A stretch of 64,000 nucleotides of DNA from Undaria pinnatifida (lineage: Eukaryota > Sar > Phaeophyceae > Laminariales > Alariaceae). This document shows positions 48,401 to 51,400 of the stretch, in pieces. The DNA lies in contig JABAKD010000023.1 of assembly GCA_012845835.1 (NCBI GenBank), positions 7,887,147-7,951,146 of the forward strand, in the 5' to 3' direction. A model generated the notes under the pieces. The model was not told the DNA's origin. It saw only the letters and a list, made by a program, of their open reading frames with translations, and searched no databases. The translations under genes and the position numbers were made by a program. The stretch's first letter is position 1, and each line of letters starts with the position of its first letter.

Positions 48401-51400
48401 AGCGAAAACGTGCTAATGTCTATATCTTAGCACATGCGTCGTCGTACGGTTCGTGTTGCATGCCTCACGAGGTCATGTGGGGTTGTTCATTGGGGTCGCG
48501 CACTGTAGACGCTCCTACGCCAGGCAAGGTCTATTGACCAGAAAGTATCCACCGTTGGCCTGAGGGGGGCTCTGGTCAGCACCATTTCTTTCAGGTGCTA
48601 AGCGCGAGACAAGAAAACAACCGCTCTTAACTTCATCCCCGAACCCCCATATCAGAATCCAGAAGAGGATAAGTAGAAACCCCTACTACAGTTGTCTTCA
48701 GATATAAATAACGTTCACACACCACATCAGGTCCTCAACAGTCAAGTCAATCACCACCACGAAGATCAGCTGTCGTATCTTACCACCAACACTACTACAC
48801 ACTCTCTGGTGCTCCACTGTCCACAGCTATATTTTTCGAGCGAAGCGAGTTTCTAATTCCCACCTGCGGTCCCCCCAAAAAAGGCAAAAACCGACGGTGC
48901 CAACCCGTCGGTAGCCTCGTTGGGCATTTGTGGGGCTGCAATGCCCCCTTCTGGGAACACCAGTCCTCGGCTATTTGGGCCTGTAATGTCCCCTTCTTGC
49001 GGGAGCAACATAGGACTTGAACCTAGTGAACGCTGACACTCTGTACTGGCTTTTTTGGGCAAGGCTGTTGGTGTGTGCGATGCCCTATATTCCACCATTC
49101 ATGGGTACGCGGGGACTATAATACCACTTCCTGTGTATGCACAGCTGTGACAGTCCCCCAAATAGCGCTCTACTCGGAAAAAAAGATAGTGTGTTTGTAC
49201 GCTTTAACTTGAATTTAGACTAGGTCACTAGCAAAATGAGTACCGTGGTAGCGGACCACACGAAAAAAAAAAAAAACAATCCCACCTGCGGTCCCCCCCG
49301 TAATAGTGCTCTACTCGAAAAAAAAAGTTCGTGTGTTTGTACGCTTTAACTTGAATTTAGACTAGGTCGCTGAAAAAATGAGTGCTGTGATGGCAGACCA
49401 CACGAAAAAAAAAAAACAGCACAAAAGCACCGTGGACGCACACGTCTGACGACAGTTATATCTATCAGCTGTCGCTCGTTTTAGCGACAGCTACAATATC
49501 TTTCTACTAGCTTTATGAAAAGCCAGGGTTTTGGGTGAGGTGTTTAGAGCTCCTCGAGTGTACCAAGGCCACGATGGCGGGGTTACGTTCATTTTCACTA
49601 CCGACGACGCGTGCTACAATACGGAAGAATTACAAGGTATACCACTTTTTGGCTGAAACGATTCTCAATGAAGGGGCTCATCAACCCAAAATCGTCCAAA
49701 TTTTTGCTACTTTTTTTTTGCATGATTCTAGTTGCGTACCTAGGCCTTGCATGGGATTTTTCATCTCCAGGTATGTGAGAGCAGTTCGGTTTTTCCTCTC
49801 TCCAAATCATGTTTGTGGGTTAAGAAGGAAATGCCTTGTTAACCTCTCGAGGTGAGGAGTAGTACTAGAAAAAAAATGGTCACCTCAACCGTACGTAGCA
49901 AAAAGCGTCCCTATACCCTCCGGCCGGTTTTCACTGTTTTCACCGTTTTCATCACTCGCACGAGTGATTCGCTGTAAACCTCACCGACGGAAAAAAAAGA
50001 AACGCTTCAGGGGCGATTGCTAACAACAAAATTTGTGGCGCGCAGCTGAGCTTACTATTCCGTTGCGGAGTCAAACCGTCAATTTATTGAACATCAGACA
50101 ACAACCTGAAGACCACCGCGAAATAACAGCGGGGGTCTCGCTCGGATTCTAATCGTCCACTTAGATTCTAATCGTCCACTTAAAACACGGCAGGACAAGC
50201 TGAAGCGACCGTAAAAAAACAGGGCGGGGGGGGGGAGGGGCGGGGTTGCCACTCGCGCGCGAGTAATCCGCTGATCCCCCCAAAAGGCCCCAGACGTGAC
50301 CCCCCCCTCCCGGTTACCCTTGACTTTTCAGGTGAAGCGAACGCACATATTTTCGAGACTCCCAACAGCACATGCTACGGTAGAGGTATACCTTTTTTTG
50401 GCTAACTTGTTTTCTGAAGAAACTTTTTTCATAGAGAAAAAAAAAAACATGGCCTGGGTATACAACGAGAAACAATCACAAAACATTTTGCCTATCTTTT
50501 TCTGACAACGACTTTGGGTTAAGGAGCCCCGTCGCCCACGGACAATTTCAGACGAAAAATGCTAGCTACCTATATCTTAGCGCGCGCGTCCAGGGTATGG
50601 TGTTTTTTTTTTTTTTCTTCCATCTTTTGGCGGATGGGGAAATATAAAGCTCTATAGCTCACCACATTTCCACGTATCTTCATACGCGCCGTGTGTCGAT
50701 TTAACTCAGTTGCTTTCGCAGCCCAACGCTAACTGGCGCACCCTGCGGATCCCATTGTAGATATAGCGTCAGCTGTCTCTATCAGTGGTCTACGTTACAA
50801 CCCCAGGTAGATTGTGCCAGAGAAATATGACCGCCTTGCTGGGGGAAGCCGCCTTATTCGTGTCGTTCCTTCCAGATGTGTCAAGTCTGGGTGAAAATTC
50901 CCCAGGCCCCCCCAAGCACCTTATATATCCGGATACCACCTTCTTCAGACCGCCTTCTGTTTGGGGACCCCTACAACCGTGTAGCTCTCAGATATTGTCG
51001 AGGAATGTTTTGTTAGTTGGCGAACCACAAAGCTATGGTGGAGGGGCCACTTTTGAGACCCCTTCATCGAGTTAGCCCCCACTCCATTTTGCGGTGTTGA
51101 GCTTTCGTGCTGCCTCATTTTCCCGGCATGAAGTGGGCAATGGAGTTGTTGGAGCTACGCCGCGCGCAAGAAAGAGTCGACTACTAATAGTTTTTCTTTG
51201 CTAAGAAGCACGGAGTCGCTCGGGCGAGTGGCTCAATCCGAGTAGTGAAAACAAAGGGTACCCTCCCGACCGTAGCACGCGTCTGGCGGGTACCGCCATA
51301 TATCGGTATACCGCCTTTTATCGGGATACCGCCTTACTCAGACCGCCTTATTGTCCACCGCCTTATATCGGGATACCGTCTTACACAGACCGCCTTATAT

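Noticed and set aside
48853-49098. An 81-residue minus-strand gene or exon
   Set aside because: No family likeness; low-complexity composition.
49465-49520. Helitron 3' end
   Set aside because: The hairpin is right but the CTAG is not followed by T and the second copy lacks it.
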